From positions 248,001-312,000 of the forward strand of contig JANSYR010000003.1 of the NCBI GenBank assembly GCA_024742285.1: 64,000 nucleotides of DNA, in the 5' to 3' direction. How positions within the stretch are numbered: position 1 is the first letter of the stretch; every line of letters begins with the position of its first letter. A program made the translations under genes and the position numbers. The notes below the pieces were generated by a model, which saw nothing but the letters and a program-made list of their open reading frames with translations, did not search any database and was not told the origin of the DNA. Source of the stretch: a bacterium. GTDB lineage: Bacteria > Myxococcota_A > UBA9160 > UBA4427. Positions 18,053 to 27,414 of this stretch are shown here, one piece after another.

Positions 18053-19906
18053 GTGCGCCGACGCCGGTTCCAGATTCGCATCGCGCCTCACGCGCTCGCG
18101 GCCCGCGCTCTGGCCGCAGCGGTTCTGCTCTTTCATTACGCCTCCCCCGCGCTCACGGTCGAGGGCGAGCCCGATTCGACGCCGGATCTGGCGCGCTGGA
18201 CCTGGATCGGGGTCGTCGAGTCCGGTAGCGATCCGATGGACCCGTCGATCGTGCCCGGGGCACCGCTCAAGATCGAGTTCGTCGCCGATCGCGCGGCCAG
18301 GCGGCGCGGCACCGGTCAGATCCTCGGCTTCGGGGACTGTGACGTCGAGGCGAATCTTCGGCTCTGGGTCGGTGATTCGGTCTTCGAGCTCGGCGCCAAC
18401 CGGCAGACGGGCGACTGTCCGTACCTCGACCTGAGCCTGAGTCTCGACGATCAGGGTGGGACTGCGGCCCGGAATCCCGCGGTCGAATGCATTGGACGCC
18501 TCGACGCGCCGGAATGCGCCGTCCTCAGTCTCTTCGCAGCCGGCGAGGCCTGGTGCACGTCGGGAGCGCACGGCTCGACCTGCTCCCGCGTCGCGCTGCC
18601 GCACGGTCCCGAAGGCGAAGGGCGGCGCTACTGGGAGGTGGCCCGGCTCGGCGTGCGATTCGCCGACGACGCGGCCCGCTTTCCGAACCTCTGGGCAGCC
18701 GCCTCGCCCGACAGCGAATGCCAGTGGAGCTTCGGCCAGCACTTCATCATCGGCGACGGACTCCTGCCGCCCGACACGCCGGACCTGTCCGCTCTGCCTC
18801 CGGGTGAAATCGTCCTCGAGCTGCCGTTTCGGGACGTCCGGATTCGCGGACGATTGATCGCGCCGGGCGGCGTCCCACTCCGCACGGCGTGGACGATGGG
18901 AGGTTCCGTCGTCGACGTGCACGACGGCAGCGGGGGCCTCCCGTTCGACCCCGCCCTCTCGTTCCTGCCCCTCGGATCGCGCGTCCAACTCGACATCTCG
19001 GTCGACGACGCGCGTCCGACGAGTCGGGATCCCTGTGGAGTGACGAGTGCCGGCCGTCCACCGCCCGACGTGCACACTCGCCTCGACTTCGGGCTCGCTC
19101 CCGATCGCGACTTCCGCATCTCCGGTCGTCTCGGCGACTACCGGTTGGCCGGGCGCGACTGGGAGAGCTGCGATCTCCTCTGCGAACGTCCGCCTCGCCT
19201 CGACGTGTACGCGGCCACCGCAACGGATCCGCTCGTGGGCTGGCTTCCCTCTCGGTTGCAGCAGGAGGAGGCCTATTTCCGCTCCCTCGGATGCGAGGAG
19301 GACCGGGACGAGTATCCGCCCGAGTGCGCCGAGCCCTGGGTCGACCCGGCCAATCCGCCGCCCCTCGACACGCTCATCCTGACGACCAGTCTCCATCGGC
19401 GGGCCGTCCGCGCCGATGGCGCCACGAGCTCGGCGCTCGTCTCGGTTCTTCTGCAGGGCAGCGCGGTCTTCGACCCCGATCGGCCACTGGCGAATTCGTT
19501 CGACTTCTCGGCCCTGCGGACGGCGAGGGTGCTCGCAGTCGTCCTGGCGGAGCAGCCGTCGCATTTCGTCGAGATCGAGCTCGACCATCTCGAGAAGCAC
19601 GAGTGGCGTTGCCGTCCTCCCTTCTTCCCGGGTGACGCGACGGGGGACGGCGCGGTCGATCTCGACGACGAACAGCGCATCCGCGGCAACCTCGGTAAGC
19701 GGTACGTCAGCCAGAGACAGGGCGATCTCGACTGTGATGGCTTCGTCGACGAGGCGGATCTGGCGATCTGGGCCGACAATCTGCGACCGCCGCTCTTCGC
19801 GCCCGAGCCGAGCTTCGGGGCGGCGCTCCTGATCGGGGCGGCTTCGCTGGTGGCTTCGACCGGGAGATCCCGTTCGTCCTCCGTGCGAGCGTCTTCGATC
19901 GGCTGA
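18053..19906 (+). CDS. Secreted protein with dockerin-like repeat and PEP-CTERM-like end
   Basis: A 617-aa protein of unknown main domain. Residues 1-35 are a basic, then hydrophobic, export signal. The central 480 residues are beta-rich with scattered Cys and no family I recognise. Residues about 526-580 carry two Ca-binding dockerin/EF-hand-type loops (DATGDGAVDLDD and DLDCDGFVDEADL). The C-terminus has PEPS (about 584) followed by a hydrophobic helix (GAALLIGAASLVAS) and a basic tail, the layout of PEP-CTERM sorting signals recognised by exosortase. GTG 18053 is preceded by GAAGGGGGA; an upstream ATG at 18014 lacks this. It stands alone, convergent with plsC. Confidence 0.65.
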   Translation: MRRRRFQIRIAPHALAARALAAAVLLFHYASPALTVEGEPDSTPDLARWTWIGVVESGSDPMDPSIVPGAPLKIEFVADRAARRRGTGQILGFGDCDVEANLRLWVGDSVFELGANRQTGDCPYLDLSLSLDDQGGTAARNPAVECIGRLDAPECAVLSLFAAGEAWCTSGAHGSTCSRVALPHGPEGEGRRYWEVARLGVRFADDAARFPNLWAAASPDSECQWSFGQHFIIGDGLLPPDTPDLSALPPGEIVLELPFRDVRIRGRLIAPGGVPLRTAWTMGGSVVDVHDGSGGLPFDPALSFLPLGSRVQLDISVDDARPTSRDPCGVTSAGRPPPDVHTRLDFGLAPDRDFRISGRLGDYRLAGRDWESCDLLCERPPRLDVYAATATDPLVGWLPSRLQQEEAYFRSLGCEEDRDEYPPECAEPWVDPANPPPLDTLILTTSLHRRAVRADGATSSALVSVLLQGSAVFDPDRPLANSFDFSALRTARVLAVVLAEQPSHFVEIELDHLEKHEWRCRPPFFPGDATGDGAVDLDDEQRIRGNLGKRYVSQRQGDLDCDGFVDEADLAIWADNLRPPLFAPEPSFGAALLIGAASLVASTGRSRSSSVRASSIG

Positions 19907-19927
19907 GTCGCTGCTTCGGATCTCGGA

Positions 19928-20668
19928 TCAGGAGCCCGCGGGTGTCGGCTCGTCGAGCGCTTCGGCGATCCGGTTCCGCACGCGCTCCATCATCTCTTCC
20001 GGGGCGGTCTTCTCCACGTCCGACGGAGATACGGCGTCGAGGATCTCGATCGAGATGTCGTGGCGGCCCTGGAGGACGAAGCCGCGCTTCGGCAGCGCGT
20101 CTCCGGTCCCGCGGATCACGAGGGGCTGGATCGGCACGCCGTTTCGCTGGGCGATCTCGAAGGCGCCCGGCTTGAAGGCGCGCATGCGTCCGGTCGGGGA
20201 ACGCGTGCCTTCCGGGAACATCACGATCGAGCTGCCCGCGTCGAGCGCCGCGTCGCAGGCGCGCATCATCGACATCACGCTGGTCTTCGTCCCGCGCTGG
20301 AGCGGGATGTACCCGCACAGGGTCATGTTCCAGCCGATCAAGGGCACGCGGAAGTTCTCGATCTTCGAGACCCACTTGAAGTGGCTCTGGAGTCGGAACA
20401 TCACGAGGATGTCGAGCAGCGACAGGTGGTTGGCGACGATCACCGCCGGCCCCGCCCGATGGAGCCGCTCGCGACCGTGGATCGTCACCGCCCACGCGGG
20501 ATTCAGCCAGGTGTAGAGCGAGGCCCAGAAGCAGGTGAAGCGGTGGAGGAGGGCGCGTCGGGAGTCGAAGGGCGCGGTGACGACGAAGATCAGGACCGCG
20601 ATCGGAAAGAGCACGATCGAGGAGAGGGCGATGAAGGCCCAGAAGAGCGCGGAGAGCACCGGTCGCAT
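19928..20668 (-). CDS. plsC: 1-Acyl-sn-glycerol-3-phosphate acyltransferase
   Basis: Acylates lysophosphatidate to phosphatidate in membrane phospholipid synthesis. The 246-aa protein starts with a long hydrophobic helix (about 6-33), then shows the acyltransferase blocks: ANHLSLLDILVMF (catalytic NHx4D, about residues 79-91), an IPLQRGT segment and FPEGTRSPTGRM (about 150). The start ATG shares one base with the stop of the upstream peptidase C26 gene (TGATG), so the two are coupled. Related lyso-acyltransferases share these blocks, so the exact acceptor is inferred. Confidence 0.9.
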   Translation of the reverse strand: MRPVLSALFWAFIALSSIVLFPIAVLIFVVTAPFDSRRALLHRFTCFWASLYTWLNPAWAVTIHGRERLHRAGPAVIVANHLSLLDILVMFRLQSHFKWVSKIENFRVPLIGWNMTLCGYIPLQRGTKTSVMSMMRACDAALDAGSSIVMFPEGTRSPTGRMRAFKPGAFEIAQRNGVPIQPLVIRGTGDALPKRGFVLQGRHDISIEILDAVSPSDVEKTAPEEMMERVRNRIAEALDEPTPAGS

Positions 20669-21411
20669 CAGGCGCCCTCCGCTCGGTCAGTCGCCGAGCC
20701 GTCCGCTCGGGCGCGCACCGCACGTGCCGCTTCGACGAAGGCCGCGAAGAGGGCGCGGCTCGTCGCCTCGTCCATCTTTTCCGGGTGCCACTGCACGCCG
20801 ATCTCCCAGCGATCCGGGGTCTCGATGGCTTCGATGACCCCGTCGGAAGCGGTCGCCGCGACGCGGTGACCGTCACCGATCGCGCGAACGGCCTGATGAT
20901 GGAGGCTGTTGACCCGATGCGCACCCGGGCCGAGGATCGCCGCGAGGCGCGTCTGCGGGGCGACCTCGATCGGGTGGCGCCGGGACTCGTCGAGGCGGTG
21001 GGCATCGAATGCGCCGACGGCGCTCGGGAGATGGGGCTCGAGCTCGGCGCCGGATTCGCGGGCGAGCAGCTGCATCCCGTAGCAGATCCCCAGTATGGGC
21101 CGGTCGCGTTCGCGCGCGGCGGCCAGGATCGCCGCGTCGAAGGCGATCTGCGAAGCCGGAGCGAGGTCGAGCTCGACGCCCGAAGGAAGCGGTCGATCGC
21201 TCGGGAAATCGTCGCCGCCGGGCAGGAGCAGCCCATCGAGCCCTTCGATCAGCCCCGCCGTGTCCGACTGGATCGGAAGCTGCACCGCGATCCCGCCCGC
21301 CTCGTCGACCGCCCGCGCGTAGGCGTGGTCGATGTAGACGTAGTCCCTACCCGGCCGCCAGCGACCGCGATCGTCGAGGCAGAGCGGAATCCCGATTCGC
21401 GGCCTTTCCAT
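20668..21411 (-). CDS. Gamma-glutamyl-gamma-aminobutyrate hydrolase-like protein (peptidase C26)
   Basis: A 247-aa class I amidotransferase of the PuuD/peptidase C26 type, hydrolysing gamma-glutamyl amide bonds in small molecules. The N-terminal IGIPLC strand, YARAVDEAGG and LLLPGGDDFPSD are typical of the family. The nucleophile is in ILGICYGMQLL and the His/Glu pair in GVQWHPEKMD. PuuD acts in putrescine breakdown, but no puu genes are nearby, so the substrate is open. It is divergent from the NAD-epimerase gene (35 bases) and overlaps plsC. Confidence 0.85.
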   Translation of the reverse strand: MERPRIGIPLCLDDRGRWRPGRDYVYIDHAYARAVDEAGGIAVQLPIQSDTAGLIEGLDGLLLPGGDDFPSDRPLPSGVELDLAPASQIAFDAAILAAARERDRPILGICYGMQLLARESGAELEPHLPSAVGAFDAHRLDESRRHPIEVAPQTRLAAILGPGAHRVNSLHHQAVRAIGDGHRVAATASDGVIEAIETPDRWEIGVQWHPEKMDEATSRALFAAFVEAARAVRARADGSATDRAEGA

Positions 21412-21446
21412 GGCACGAGCATAGCCAGCTGCGGCATCCTGCCCGG

Positions 21447-22310
21447 ATGGCGCAGGTGGTGATCGCGGGATGCGGCTACGTGGGGAACGCGTTGGCCGGG
21501 ATGCTGATGGCGGAGGGGCACGAAGTCTTCGGCGTCCGACGAAACGTCGACGCCCTGGCTCCGGGCGTGAAGGGCATCGCCGGCGATCTCGCCGAGCCGT
21601 CGGCGCTCGGGCCGGCGCCGCCGCGGGTCGAGTACGCGGTCTTCGCCGTCGGCGCCGACGGCGGAAACGAGAAGGCCTATCGCCACGCCTATCTCGACGG
21701 CCTCGCGGGCTTCCTCCAGTGGCTCCTCGACGAGGGACAGCGACCGAAGCGGATCGTGATGACCTCGAGCACGAGCGTCTACGGGCAGCGGCGAGGCGAG
21801 ATCATCACCGAGGAATCCCCCACCCATCCCACCCAGTTCCGCGGCGAGACCCTGCTCGCGAGCGAGGGGCTCGTCTCCGCCAGCGCGATCCGGAGCGTCG
21901 TCGTCCGACTCGGGGGGATCTACGGGCCCGGTCGCACGCGCTTGATCCAGCGTGCCCGGTCGGGGGAGCTCGTCCTGCGAGGGCGTGAGCACTACACGAA
22001 CCGGATCCACCGGGACGATGCCGCCGGCCTGATTCGTCATCTGCTCTTCCATCCCGATCCGGCGCCCCTCTATCTCGGCGTCGACGACCGGAGCGCCGAG
22101 GAGTCCGAGGTCTACACCTGGCTCGCGAAGGAGACCGGTGGCCCGCCGCCGAAGGAGCCGGACGCCGAGGCCGCGCCGAGCGATCGGCGGAGGGAGGTCG
22201 GGAGCAAGCGATGCAGCAACGCCCTCGCCCGGGAGAGCGGCTACCGATTCCGCTTCCCGACCTACCGTGAGGGCTACGGCGAGCTGATCCGCGAGACGGC
22301 CGACGCTTGA
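21447..22310 (+). CDS. NAD-dependent epimerase/dehydratase family protein (YeeZ-like)
   Basis: An extended SDR-fold protein of 287 aa. The nucleotide-binding motif is GCGYVGNALAG (about 8-18), slightly unlike the classical GxxGxxG and typical of the YeeZ/atypical SDR group. SSTSVYGQRRG supplies the Ser/Tyr region, and RLGGIYGPGR and NRIHRDDAA follow as in nucleoside-diphosphate-sugar epimerases. The frame extends to 21009, but the Rossmann fold starts at ATG 21447. The stop overlaps a TTG start for the aminotransferase (TTGA). The substrate is unknown. Confidence 0.8.
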   Translation: MAQVVIAGCGYVGNALAGMLMAEGHEVFGVRRNVDALAPGVKGIAGDLAEPSALGPAPPRVEYAVFAVGADGGNEKAYRHAYLDGLAGFLQWLLDEGQRPKRIVMTSSTSVYGQRRGEIITEESPTHPTQFRGETLLASEGLVSASAIRSVVVRLGGIYGPGRTRLIQRARSGELVLRGREHYTNRIHRDDAAGLIRHLLFHPDPAPLYLGVDDRSAEESEVYTWLAKETGGPPPKEPDAEAAPSDRRREVGSKRCSNALARESGYRFRFPTYREGYGELIRETADA

Positions 22311-23479
22311 GCGACGGCCGTCCGATGCCGCGACTCGCCTCCGAGACCCTCGCCATGCCCGGGGCGATCTATTCGCCCTTCGCGGATCGCATGGCGGATC
22401 ACCCGGGCCCGCTCTTCCCCCTCCACGTCGGCGATACCTGGCGGGATCCCTTCCCCGGCGCGCGCTCCGAGGACGTCGCGTCGGCGGATCATCCGCGCCT
22501 CCACGCCTACGGCGACACGCGCGGCCTGCCGGCGCTGATCGAGGCGATCGCCGCGAAGCTCGCGCGCCGCAACGGGCTGACGCACGCGCCGGACGAGATC
22601 CTCGTGACCGCCGGCGCGACGGGAGGACTGGCGGCCGTCGCCGGAGCGACGCTCTCGCCCGGCGACGAGATCCTGATCCTGGCCCCGTTCTGGCCCCTCA
22701 TCCGGGGGATCGCCCAGAGCTTCCGCGCGAAGCCCGTGGAGGTCCCCTTCTTCGATCGCGTCTCGAACGTCGAGGAGGCCGTCGCGTCGGTCGCTTCACG
22801 GATCACCCCCCGGAGCCGCGTCCTCTACGTCTCGACGCCGTCGAATCCGACGGGTCGGGTGATTCCGGGGGAGTGGCTCGAAGCGCTCGCGGCGCTCGCC
22901 CGGCGCCACGACCTCTGGATCTTCTCCGACGAGGTCTACGAGGACTATCACTACGACGGCGGCCCCGGCGCCCACGTCTCGATGGCCTGCTTCGCGCCCG
23001 AACGGACGGTCTCGGTCTACTCGTTCTCGAAGAGCTACGCGATGGCGGGGCAGCGGGTGGGCTACCTGGCCGCGCCCGCGGACCTGATCCACAACGCACG
23101 CAAGATCGGGACCCACGTCTACTACCACGCACCGATCATCGCGCAGTACACGGCCCTCGCGGCCCTCGAAGGCGGGGCGGGCTGGCTCGAGACGGCCCAC
23201 GCCCAGGATCGCGAGGTCGGACGCCGGGTCGCCGACCTGCTCGGCGAGGACGCGCCGCGGGGCGGGACCTTCCTCTTCCTGGACGTGCGCGATCGCCTGG
23301 ACGAACGGGGGCTCGAGGGACTGCTCGAGGACTGCCTCGCCGAGGGCGTCCTCGTCGCGCCGGGCTCGAGCTGCGGCGAGGCCTACGGCGAATGGATCCG
23401 GTTGAGCTTCACGGCCGCACCGGCGGACGACGTGATCGAGGCGGCGACGCGACTCGCGAAGGTCCTCGGTCGCGGCTGA
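22307..23479 (+). CDS. Class I/II pyridoxal-phosphate aminotransferase
   Basis: A fold-type I PLP enzyme of about 384-390 aa. Visible motifs are YGDTRGLPALIEAIA, VTAGATGGLAAV, STPSNPTGRVI (the N-P-T-G substrate motif), FSDEVYEDY (the cofactor Asp/Tyr), SFSKSYAMAGQRVG (the Schiff-base Lys) and IRLSFTA (the carboxylate-binding Arg). The substrate is not predictable; aspartate/aromatic-type enzymes look like this. TTG 22307 overlaps the preceding stop and would be coupled; ATG 22325 (MPRLASET) is a reasonable alternative six codons in. Confidence 0.88.
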   Translation: MSDGRPMPRLASETLAMPGAIYSPFADRMADHPGPLFPLHVGDTWRDPFPGARSEDVASADHPRLHAYGDTRGLPALIEAIAAKLARRNGLTHAPDEILVTAGATGGLAAVAGATLSPGDEILILAPFWPLIRGIAQSFRAKPVEVPFFDRVSNVEEAVASVASRITPRSRVLYVSTPSNPTGRVIPGEWLEALAALARRHDLWIFSDEVYEDYHYDGGPGAHVSMACFAPERTVSVYSFSKSYAMAGQRVGYLAAPADLIHNARKIGTHVYYHAPIIAQYTALAALEGGAGWLETAHAQDREVGRRVADLLGEDAPRGGTFLFLDVRDRLDERGLEGLLEDCLAEGVLVAPGSSCGEAYGEWIRLSFTAAPADDVIEAATRLAKVLGRG

Positions 23480-23592
23480 AGCGCGCGGGGGCACGCCCTT
23501 CGGGCCCGTGATCGAGTATCCTCGGTCGGCCGCGCCTCGCGCGACGACACCTCGCCCGCGCCTGTCGAGCGCCCGACCGAAGGACCCCCGCC

Positions 23593-24018
23593 ATGTCGAT
23601 CGATCTCGTGAAGAACGCCCCGAAGACGCCCGCCCGGGAGGCGAGCATCCAGTCGATGGAGCTCGCGATGGCCGGCGATGGGGAGGGCTGGCTCGCCCTC
23701 TTCGCCGACGATGCCGTCGTCCAGGATCCCTACGGCCCGTCCGAGTGGGATCCGGAAGGGCGCGGTCGGATCGGCAAGGACGAGATCCGCGATTTCTGTG
23801 CGGCCTTCATCAAGCCCGACGCGATCCGTTTCGAGGTCCGCCAGACCCTCGACGGCAACGGTGCCTGCGTGAACGTCGGGACGATCATCGCCAAGGGACC
23901 CGATGGCCGCGTCGGCTGGAACGAAGTGATCAACGTCTACGAGGTGAACGACGCGGGCAAGATCACCCTTCTGCGCTCCTACTGGGACTTCGCGGCCAAC
24001 CAGAAGACCTTCTTCTAG
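23593..24018 (+). CDS. SnoaL-like (NTF2 fold) protein
   Basis: A 141-aa single-domain protein. The pattern of an N-terminal helix pair (SIQSMELAMAGDGEGWLALF), ADDAVVQDPYGPS, then strands ending in a long curved sheet (VINVYEVNDAGKITLLRSYWD) is that of SnoaL/ketosteroid-isomerase-like NTF2 folds. Members are isomerases, hydrolases or binding proteins for small hydrophobic compounds; no substrate can be named. A purine tract precedes ATG 23593. It lies 113 bases after the aminotransferase and 15 bases before recC. Confidence 0.75.
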   Translation: MSIDLVKNAPKTPAREASIQSMELAMAGDGEGWLALFADDAVVQDPYGPSEWDPEGRGRIGKDEIRDFCAAFIKPDAIRFEVRQTLDGNGACVNVGTIIAKGPDGRVGWNEVINVYEVNDAGKITLLRSYWDFAANQKTFF

Positions 24019-24033
24019 TCCACGCGGGCGCCC

Positions 24034-27000
24034 TTGCTCACCGTCGAACGCAGCAATCGGACCGAACGACTCTTCGAAGGTCTCGCGACCCGCCTGATGG
24101 CGCCCGGTCGCTCGCCCCTCGCGCCGTCGACCGTCATCGTCCAGGGCCCCGGCATGGAGCGCTGGCTCGCGCAGTCGCTGGCGCGCGCCTACGGGGTCTG
24201 CGCGAACACCGAGTTCATCTTCCCGCGAGACTTTCTCGAGCGGGTATTCGCGCAGGTCGAAGGGGACGCGCGACCGGCAGCGGGTCTCTGGCAGGGGGGG
24301 CGTCTCGTCTGGGCCGTCGCTCGCCAGCTCGAAGCCCTGCGCGACGACCCGGACTTCGCCCCCCTCGCGCTCCATCTCCAGGCGGCGGACGGCGAGTGGC
24401 GGCTCGTCCAGCTCGCGGGCGAGATCGCGGCGATGCTCGATCGCTATGCGACGCACCGCCCACAGTGGCTGCACGACTGGTGCGAAGGGCGCGACCTGCC
24501 CACCGAGGGCGACGCGCGTTGGCAGGGGCGGCTCGTTCACGCCCTCGGCCAGGCGAGCGCGGATCGTCCCTTCGCGGATCGAGCGCTCGCCGTCCTCGAA
24601 GCGCTCGAGAGCGAGTCGGCGCAGGCCGCGCTCGCGCAGGCGTGGCCCCGGGGTGTCGAGGTCTTCGCGGTGTCGACGCTGCTCCCGGTCGATCTCGCGG
24701 TCCTCGATCGGGTGTCTCGGATCGTCGACGTGCATCTGTCGATCCTGAGTCCGTCGCGCCAGTGGTGGGCAGAGCTCTGGCACGAGGTCCGGGACGCCGA
24801 GCGCGCGGGGCTCCTCCAGCCGGGCGGGCTGCCGATGGCCCCGCCGCCGGCAGAGGCGCTGATCGATCCGCCGACCCCCGCCGGGCGACTCCTCGCGAAC
24901 CTCGGGCGACTCGGCGCGGATTTCCAGCGCTGTCTCGAAGAGCTCGAGTCGGCGCAGGAAGCGCCGGAGGATCGATACGAGACGCCGTTCGCCGCCACGC
25001 TGCTCGGTCGCCTGCAGCGACGCTTCCTCGACCTCGACACGCCCGGGGAGGATGAGCGGGTCGTCGCCGCGGACGACGATTCGATCCAGATCCATCGCTG
25101 TCACGGACCGCGACGGGAGCTCGAGGTCGTCCACGCGCAGCTCCACGAAGCGTTCCGTGCCCTCCCGGATCTCGTGCCCGAGGACGTGATCGTGATGGCG
25201 CCGGGGATCGATGCCATTGCGCCGGACATCGAGGCGGTCTTCGGGGCGTTGCGTCGAGAGGACGGCGCGATTCCGCATCGGATCGCGGATCGTGGCGCGA
25301 TGCGACGTTCCCCCGTCGCGGAGACCTTCGTCGCGCTCCTTCAGCTGATGACCGGACGCGCGGGACGCGGTGAGGTCATCGACTGGCTCGCCCGCGAGCC
25401 GGCCCGCGCACGCTTCGGCCTCGAGGCGGACGCGGTCGAGGAGGTGGCGGAGTGGGCGGCGCGGGCGGGGATCCGATTCGGGCTCGATGCCGACCATCGC
25501 GCGTCGCTCGGGCTCGCCGCCGACCCGGCGCATACCTGGACGGAAGGTCTCGCGCGCCTGGCGCTCTCCCACGCGGTGGGGACGACCGGAGCGGCCTATC
25601 AGGATCTCGCGGCGGAGCGCATCGGACCGATGGCCGATCCCGCGCTCCTCGGTGCGGTCGGGGACGTGGTCGACCTGCTCGTCGCCGCGCGCCGCGTCGC
25701 TTCCGGTCGTCGTTCGGTCGGCGGCTGGTGTCGCTGGCTCGCGGAGCTGCTCGACGCGGCGTGCGACGGCGGGGATCTTTCCGCGGACGAACACGTTCGG
25801 ATCCGCACGCATCTCACGCGAATCGCCGAGGACGCGGAGGTCGTGGGGTTCGAGGACGAGATCCCCTTCGAAGCGATCCGCGAGCGGGTCGTCGGGGCCT
25901 TGACTGCGAGCCCCGCCCCCCAGGCGTTCCTGGCCGGGGGCGTGACCTTCTGCGAGCTGGTACCGCTGCGCGCGATCCCGTTCCGGGTCGTCGTGATCCT
26001 CGGCCTGGTCGACGGCGCGTTCCCACGCGGCCGCGCCGCGCCGGGCTACGACCTGATGGCGCGGGCGCCGCGCGCAGGGGACCGAAGCCAGCGGAGCGAC
26101 GACCGCTATCTCTTTCTCGAGGCGCTGCTCTCCGCGCGAGACCGGTTGATCCTCACGGCGCCGGCGCGTGACGTGCGCGACGGCAGTGACCTCCCGCTCT
26201 CGATCGTCGTGACCGAGCTCCTCGAAGCGCTCGACGGGACCTTCGTCGCGGAAGACGGTCGCGCGCTGCGCGAGCAGCTCGTCGCCGAGCACGCGCTCCA
26301 CGGCTTCAGTCCGAGCTACTTCGAAGGGCGCCCCGGCCTGGGGCGGCGTGGACTCGACCCCGACGCCTACGCGGGGGCACGGGCGCGAAGGCAGGCGCTC
26401 CAGGACGGGGGCGGTCGCGTGCGTCGCTTCCTCGACGAGCCGATCGACGCGGCGCACGCGGTTCCGCCGATCGACCATCTCGGCCTCGAAACGCTGACGG
26501 CTCTGATCGGTCGACCCTCGCGGACCTTTCTTCGCGATCGACTGCACGTCCGACTCCCCCAGGAAGAAGACGTCGTCGACGAGCTCGACCCCTTTACCCT
26601 CGACGGCCTCGATCGCTGGGGACTCGGCAGCGCGCTGCTCCAGGCGATGGAAGAGGGCGCTTCCCCGGAAGCCGCGCTCGAGCGGTTGGCCGCCTCTGCG
26701 TCGACGCCCCGAGGCGTCGCCGGGCGCTCCGCCTTGCGGAGCATCCTGACCCAGGTCCTCGACGTCGCCCGCGTCGCGGCAGCTCGACGCGCGAGCGGTT
26801 CGCTCCCGGACCACCGAGCGAGTCTCGACCTCGAGCTCGCTTCCGGTCGGGTCGTCCGCCTCTCGGGCCGCCTCGATCACCTCACGCCGGCGGGGCGCGT
26901 CCTCGCGCGGTTCACGAAGCACGGGAAACGCGGCGAGCTCGAGGACTGGGTCCGCCACCTCTTCCTCTGCGCGTGCGTCGAGGAAGGGGCCGACCTCGAG

Positions 27001-27414
27001 CCGCATACCTTCGTCGTCGGACGCCCGACCGACACGAAGCAGCCTCGCCCGGTGATCGAGTTCGAGCCGGTCGAAGGCGCGCGCCGCGAGCTGGTCCGAC
27101 TGCTCGACTGGGCGCTCGAGTCCGGGGATGGCCCGCTACCCTTCTTCCCGGACACCTCGCGTGAGTACGCGGCGGGGGCTGCGGACGATCCGGCGCAGGC
27201 CCGCCGGGCGGCCAATCTCCACTTCTTCGGGAGCGGCTCGGCCGCGTTCGGTCCGGGTCCCGAGGGCCAGCGCGAGCTCGAGATGCTGAGGTTGTGGGAA
27301 GGGCGCTCCCCGCTGGCCGAACCGGTGCCCGGCGTCGAAGGCCTCGACTTCGAGACGCTGGCGCGGGCGATCTACCAGCCGCTCTTCGATGCACGGAAGG
27401 AGCACGCTTCGTGA
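24034..27414 (+). CDS. recC: Exodeoxyribonuclease V gamma subunit
   Basis: The Chi-recognising scaffold subunit of the RecBCD helicase-nuclease, which processes double-strand DNA ends. The 1126-aa length matches E. coli RecC (1122). The start LLTVERSNRTERLFEGLA, followed by VIVQGPGMERWLAQSLA, parallels the RecC N-terminal helicase-like domain. CELVPLRAIPFRVVVILGLVDGAFPR is the diagnostic helicase-like segment near residue 630-655, and the C-terminal inactive nuclease-like domain follows. TTG 24034 is the likely start, 15 bases after the preceding stop. The stop overlaps recB by GTGA. Confidence 0.93.
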   Translation: MLTVERSNRTERLFEGLATRLMAPGRSPLAPSTVIVQGPGMERWLAQSLARAYGVCANTEFIFPRDFLERVFAQVEGDARPAAGLWQGGRLVWAVARQLEALRDDPDFAPLALHLQAADGEWRLVQLAGEIAAMLDRYATHRPQWLHDWCEGRDLPTEGDARWQGRLVHALGQASADRPFADRALAVLEALESESAQAALAQAWPRGVEVFAVSTLLPVDLAVLDRVSRIVDVHLSILSPSRQWWAELWHEVRDAERAGLLQPGGLPMAPPPAEALIDPPTPAGRLLANLGRLGADFQRCLEELESAQEAPEDRYETPFAATLLGRLQRRFLDLDTPGEDERVVAADDDSIQIHRCHGPRRELEVVHAQLHEAFRALPDLVPEDVIVMAPGIDAIAPDIEAVFGALRREDGAIPHRIADRGAMRRSPVAETFVALLQLMTGRAGRGEVIDWLAREPARARFGLEADAVEEVAEWAARAGIRFGLDADHRASLGLAADPAHTWTEGLARLALSHAVGTTGAAYQDLAAERIGPMADPALLGAVGDVVDLLVAARRVASGRRSVGGWCRWLAELLDAACDGGDLSADEHVRIRTHLTRIAEDAEVVGFEDEIPFEAIRERVVGALTASPAPQAFLAGGVTFCELVPLRAIPFRVVVILGLVDGAFPRGRAAPGYDLMARAPRAGDRSQRSDDRYLFLEALLSARDRLILTAPARDVRDGSDLPLSIVVTELLEALDGTFVAEDGRALREQLVAEHALHGFSPSYFEGRPGLGRRGLDPDAYAGARARRQALQDGGGRVRRFLDEPIDAAHAVPPIDHLGLETLTALIGRPSRTFLRDRLHVRLPQEEDVVDELDPFTLDGLDRWGLGSALLQAMEEGASPEAALERLAASASTPRGVAGRSALRSILTQVLDVARVAAARRASGSLPDHRASLDLELASGRVVRLSGRLDHLTPAGRVLARFTKHGKRGELEDWVRHLFLCACVEEGADLEPHTFVVGRPTDTKQPRPVIEFEPVEGARRELVRLLDWALESGDGPLPFFPDTSREYAAGAADDPAQARRAANLHFFGSGSAAFGPGPEGQRELEMLRLWEGRSPLAEPVPGVEGLDFETLARAIYQPLFDARKEHAS

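Noticed and set aside
23383-27006. A 1207-codon open frame antisense to recC and the aminotransferase
   Set aside because: It mirrors the third-position GC bias of the sense genes, is Arg/Glu/Asp-rich without any domain, and recC on the other strand is a clear full-length match.
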